Below the pieces are notes generated by a model. It searched no databases, was not told the DNA's origin, and was given only the letters and a program-made list of their open reading frames with translations. Below are positions 61,052 through 64,000 of a stretch of DNA of 64,000 nucleotides, in pieces (position 1 is the first letter of the stretch; every line of letters starts with the position of its first letter). The position numbers were made by a program, and so were the translations under genes. Source of the stretch: Sinonovacula constricta (taxonomy: Eukaryota; Mollusca; Bivalvia; Cardiida; Solecurtidae); NCBI GenBank assembly GCA_007844125.1, contig CM017561.1:29576494-29640493 (forward strand), read 5' to 3'.

Positions 61052-61217
61052 ATATTTTTTCTAAAATTTGCTCACAAATTTTCAGCAAATTGCCTTTTTC
61101 AAGAGTTGAACAATTACTCTCTCTACATATTTGCAACTCTTGAAAAAGGCAATTTGTCAAAAAATTTGAGTACAAGCATTTTTAGAAAAAATATAATTAC
61201 TACAGTTCCCTATGGAA
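61052..61217 (+). mobile_element. Fold-back MITE, copy 2
   Basis: The core arms are perfect 22-bp inverted repeats at 61087-61108 and 61134-61155 (25-bp loop), with weaker pairing outward to about 61052 and 61192. It is related to the copy at 50093-50262 in opposite orientation. Confidence 0.85.
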
Positions 61218-61515
61218 CGATTTATAACTATGTACTTTTAATTATATTTTTTATGTTTGATTTGGTGTATTGTAAATGATGCAATTCTCAGGTATTTTGT
61301 TGCACACATTACAGTCAGTTAAACTGTGTATTTTAAAAAAAAAAAAAAATACTCACCATTTATCATTTTCACCATTTATCATGTTCCTTTGATAGGTATC
61401 CCATCATTAACACCATTATTTTCCTGCCCATAACTTGTGTGGGTAACAAGATGAACTGAGAGCTGGCTGACCATTAATTACACTATATACCTAGACCAGA
61501 CCAACCTGTGTTGGG

Positions 61516-61730
61516 AGGCCTAGGTCAATTGGTGAGTTGCCCACTTCACAACCCTTCACTGTGTGGGTTTGAGTCCCACTTGGAACGAGAAATTCAATGG
61601 AGGTTTTCTAGCTAACCTGCAGTGTGCCAGTGGTTCTCTACAGTTTTAAGTCTGGGTTTTTCCTCCCCAAACTTTAGCTGGACATCAACAGTACGACTAA
61701 TTGTATTGGTGCTTTGTAACAAACCAACCA
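61516..61730 (+). repeat. tRNA-derived SINE, family B
   Basis: Head 'gaggcctaggtcaattggtg', box B-like GGGTTTGAGTCCC, body 'agctaacctgcagtgtgcca', tail 'ttgtattggtgctttgtaac'. Confidence 0.85.
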
Positions 61731-62033
61731 ATCTATACATAGCATGGTAGGAGTAAATAGTGTATTTACATACACCTTGTATGTTTCTGTTTGACAATAA
61801 AGACGATGCTTGCATATACCAATTGAATCTTGTTCTTTGATAACCAATTCTGTTAATTTTTATGTATTATACTGACTTTGACATAGGAAAATCTGTTGAC
61901 TAGTAGTTTTTTTAAAAACAGTTCATACCCAACGCACAACCAAATTGCATAGGTCTTTTTATTTGCAGATTTAATAAAATCTCTTGATGCACATGGACTT
62001 ACTACACTGCCATTAGTCAGTAATAGCATAAGG

Positions 62034-62345
62034 AGAAAAATGTGCAGCAAGTCTAGGACTCGAATCGAGGACCCTTTTCTTACTGGGTGATTGCTCTACT
62101 GACTGAGCTTACCGGACCGCTTACATATTCTCTCCCTATTACCTGGCTACATACATCCCGGGCAACTCGAAATTTGTCCTGGTATTTCCACAGACCATAA
62201 GCTCTACATGCAACTCACAAGTTGCACACACAGTAGGGCACCAATTTAACATAGGGAGAAATATGTGCAGCCAGTCCGGTACTTGAACCTGGGAGACTTC
62301 ACTAACAGGGTGATTGCTCTACCCACTGAGCTAACCATTCTCTCC
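62034..62345 (-). repeat. Duplicated tRNA-derived SINE (family D), inverted
   Basis: Two tRNA-like heads lie inverted about 225 bp apart: one with box B GATTCGAGTCC and box A AAGCTCAGTCAGTAGAGC, and one with box B GGTTCAAGTACC and box A TTAGCTCAGTGGGTAGAGC. Both are followed by 'tctccctat' and 'ggctaca' phrases, so the whole unit was duplicated. The linked bodies and mismatched stems argue against working tRNA genes. Confidence 0.75.
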
Positions 62346-63194
62346 CTATCACCCGGCTACAAGAAGCACTCTAATTTCCTCACCTTTCCTGATACCACTG
62401 CAGCCTGAGGCTGTGTTAAGCCGGCTAGACCCACCCAACTTCCTTCCTTCAACCCATTGACCTCCCACAGTGATTGGGGTGTGAAGCCAGATAAGGCCAC
62501 ATTCAAATATAAATGCCTTTAAGTTTAATATCATTATTATAAACATTATTTTATTAATATTTTTATTTAATATGCTAAAACAAGGGTCAGCTTATTTGGT
62601 GAGCTCATGATACGATGAGAAAAAGATGAAAAACAAACAAAAGCACCTATTTTCAAATTAATATATAATACAATATACATGTATTTGTTTTCCAAACTTC
62701 AACAGCATAATATTTATCACTTAAATACAGTTTCAAAGCCTTTACATTTAACACAAAATCTAGGAAAACAATTTTAAATTCCTGGTGACATTATGAAAGC
62801 CATTTTCTCTAACAATGTTTGAAATTTAATATGTTCAGTCTATATTTAAACTAAACCTTGTATACCCTCATCAGCATCTTTATTTACCTTTAATCTAAAA
62901 CATCCTTTTCCCTGAATTTTTACCAATAATCAAGTCATAATTTGTACAGAAAAAAAACACCTTTACTTTCATGAAGAATGGGATAATGCTTGTTATTAAC
63001 CAAATCTGGTCTACAGCTCTCCATTTGCACGCATTCCTGTATAACTAATAAAGATGACAACATTCTCAAGATAATGAGGACCTCTGTCTTAAACTAGTTA
63101 AAATTTATGTACATGTAGGGTCATCCATTGCAAATTAAACACATAAACAAAACATAAATAAAACATTCACAATCTTTTCATTAAAAAAATTCCA
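62346..63194. other. GATC downstream flank, no recognised features
   Basis: AT-rich. On the minus strand an AATAAA near 62877-62882 is a possible GATC polyadenylation signal, about 315 bp past the stop. Confidence 0.45.
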
Positions 63195-63671
63195 TCAGTT
63201 ACTAACGGCAGAATCTTTAACGTCTGGTTCTACCGTGTCTCTGTTGCGTTCCAGTGGTATGTTTCCGGGTGGTGCCACAAAGTAATCCTCCTCTAATATT
63301 TTAGCATTCTGCAACACTTCTACTTTTGTCGCCCCTTCTGTCACGCAGTCTTCACGCATTATCAGGTCAAAGTCTTCCAAAACTGTTGTCATAGGTTCGA
63401 CACCCTCTGTATCAACAACGTACAACTGATTGGCGTAAGCTATGGCCTTGTACAACCGCTCTATTCCCTCCTTATTACTGAACTGTACCAGTGAGTGCCG
63501 CTCAAGATGTTCCACCATCTCATCACTGATCTCAGGAACTTCTGGAATACGGCTGGTATCTACCGGCACCCAAGTGGGCTTATCGGGGATCTTGCTATTC
63601 AGAGAGCGAGAACTACATACCAGCCTACCACACATTTGCAGACGCTTAACAGTCCGAATTAAGGAAAGCAT
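63195..63671 (-). CDS. GATC: Glutamyl-tRNA(Gln) amidotransferase subunit C, mitochondrial
   Basis: An intronless 158-aa frame. GatC is the small subunit of the GatCAB complex, which converts Glu-tRNA(Gln) to Gln-tRNA(Gln) in mitochondria; it bridges the GatA amidase and the GatB kinase subunits. The first ~27 residues are basic and Ser/Leu-rich (MLSLIRTVKRLQMCGRLVCS), fitting a mitochondrial targeting peptide. The body has the family marks: EMVEHLERHSLVQFSNKE (about 51-68), the VDTEGVEPM motif (about 86-94), a LEDF-like segment, and the C-terminal DYFVAPPGNIPLE (about 129-141), nearly identical to the human end EYFVAPPGNISL. Human GATC is about 136 aa, so the C-terminus here has an extra acidic tail. 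The first ATG is used; no upstream in-frame start is needed. Confidence 0.96.
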   Translation of the reverse strand: MLSLIRTVKRLQMCGRLVCSSRSLNSKIPDKPTWVPVDTSRIPEVPEISDEMVEHLERHSLVQFSNKEGIERLYKAIAYANQLYVVDTEGVEPMTTVLEDFDLIMREDCVTEGATKVEVLQNAKILEEDYFVAPPGNIPLERNRDTVEPDVKDSAVSN

Positions 63672-63763
63672 GGCTTGAGAGAATATAAAAGGTTAATAAT
63701 GTTACGATGGCTCTACACGTATCCCACACAATGGATCACAGTTTATCACAACTTCGCTGATGC

Positions 63764-63826
63764 CTACTCAGAGTACTCGGTTTCAAGCAGCTCCTTCTTT
63801 CTCTTAGCAACCAACTCATCAAAATC
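63764..63826 (-). CDS. Last coding exon of an unidentified minus-strand gene
   Basis: A good acceptor (CATTTTCAG, AG at 63828-63827) is followed by 20 codons and a TAG stop: DFDELVAKRKKELLETEYSE. It is a highly charged, helix-like tail that I cannot assign to a family. It ends 92 bp upstream of the GATC start codon on the same strand. Only this exon lies in the window. That it is an exon is inferred from the splice signal and the frame. Confidence 0.55.
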   Translation of the reverse strand, partial: DFDELVAKRKKELLETEYSE

Positions 63827-63914
63827 CTGAAAATGTGGACAGTTTCTATTGACAGCTATTCTGATGATGCTTAATTGACATAACTAGGTTTTTATTTATA
63901 TCTAGTAAAAAAAA

Positions 63915-63997
63915 ATGGTATAATAAGTGTTAAGTCAAAAGTGTTTGCTCGAATAATGGTATTTAAAGTGTTAAGTCAAAAGTGTTTGATCGTATAA
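63915..63997. repeat. ~43-bp direct duplication
   Basis: 'agtgttaagtcaaaagtgtt' followed by 'tg', 'tcg' and 'ataa' occurs twice in tandem near the window edge. Confidence 0.8.
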
Positions 63998-64000
63998 GTA

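Noticed and set aside
1..64000. CRISPR array, prophage or operon-like defence system
   Set aside because: The periodic repeats have no unique spacers, and everything recognisable is eukaryotic with spliceosomal introns.

Overview
This is AT-rich animal nuclear DNA: intron-rich genes with GT/AG splice sites, many tRNA-derived SINEs, short inverted-repeat transposons and tandem-repeat introns. The gene set is metazoan. The repeat style (arrays built on 'ggtcaaaaagtaggtcactagg' and 'cataactctgaaactacaagag', several SINE families) suggests a lophotrochozoan, most likely a bivalve mollusc. The species cannot be told from sequence alone. I see no prokaryotic, viral or CRISPR content.

Layout: (1) 1-9.4 kb, + strand: the last five coding exons of a NEK-family (NIMA-related) kinase gene. 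Its introns hold a 1.25-kb array of a 20-bp repeat and a hAT-like DNA transposon that encodes only a zinc-finger N-terminus. (2) 9.4-17.3 kb: intergenic, with a pogo/Tigger-like element containing a nested MITE, a SINE and short tandem repeats. (3) 17.35-28.68 kb, - strand: a complete 10-exon POGLUT1 (Rumi) gene, 402 aa. A 39-bp minisatellite starts exactly at one of its splice donors. (4) 30.46-56.99 kb, + strand: a complete XPC gene, 21 coding exons and 1081 aa, with introns full of SINEs, MITEs and minisatellites. (5) 57.4-59.9 kb: a 2.5-kb inverted-repeat element carrying a fragment of a RecQ-like helicase. (6) 63.2-63.7 kb, - strand: intronless GATC. The last exon of an unidentified gene ends 92 bp upstream of it on the same strand.

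The genes do not form one pathway. POGLUT1 (O-glucosylation of EGF repeats in the ER) and XPC (DNA-damage recognition for nucleotide excision repair) lie head to head, 1.78 kb apart. GATC is part of the mitochondrial Glu-tRNA(Gln) amidotransferase. The POGLUT1 and XPC models were assembled by hand from splice sites and reading phase; every junction keeps frame and matches the family.

Most unusual points: XPC has changes at three phenylalanines known as lesion sensors; minisatellites begin at splice donors in POGLUT1 and XPC; two CAGGGCTG-ended transposons carry partial host-like or transposase-like coding pieces; and GATC is tightly packed behind an upstream gene. I found no convincing wholly new system.
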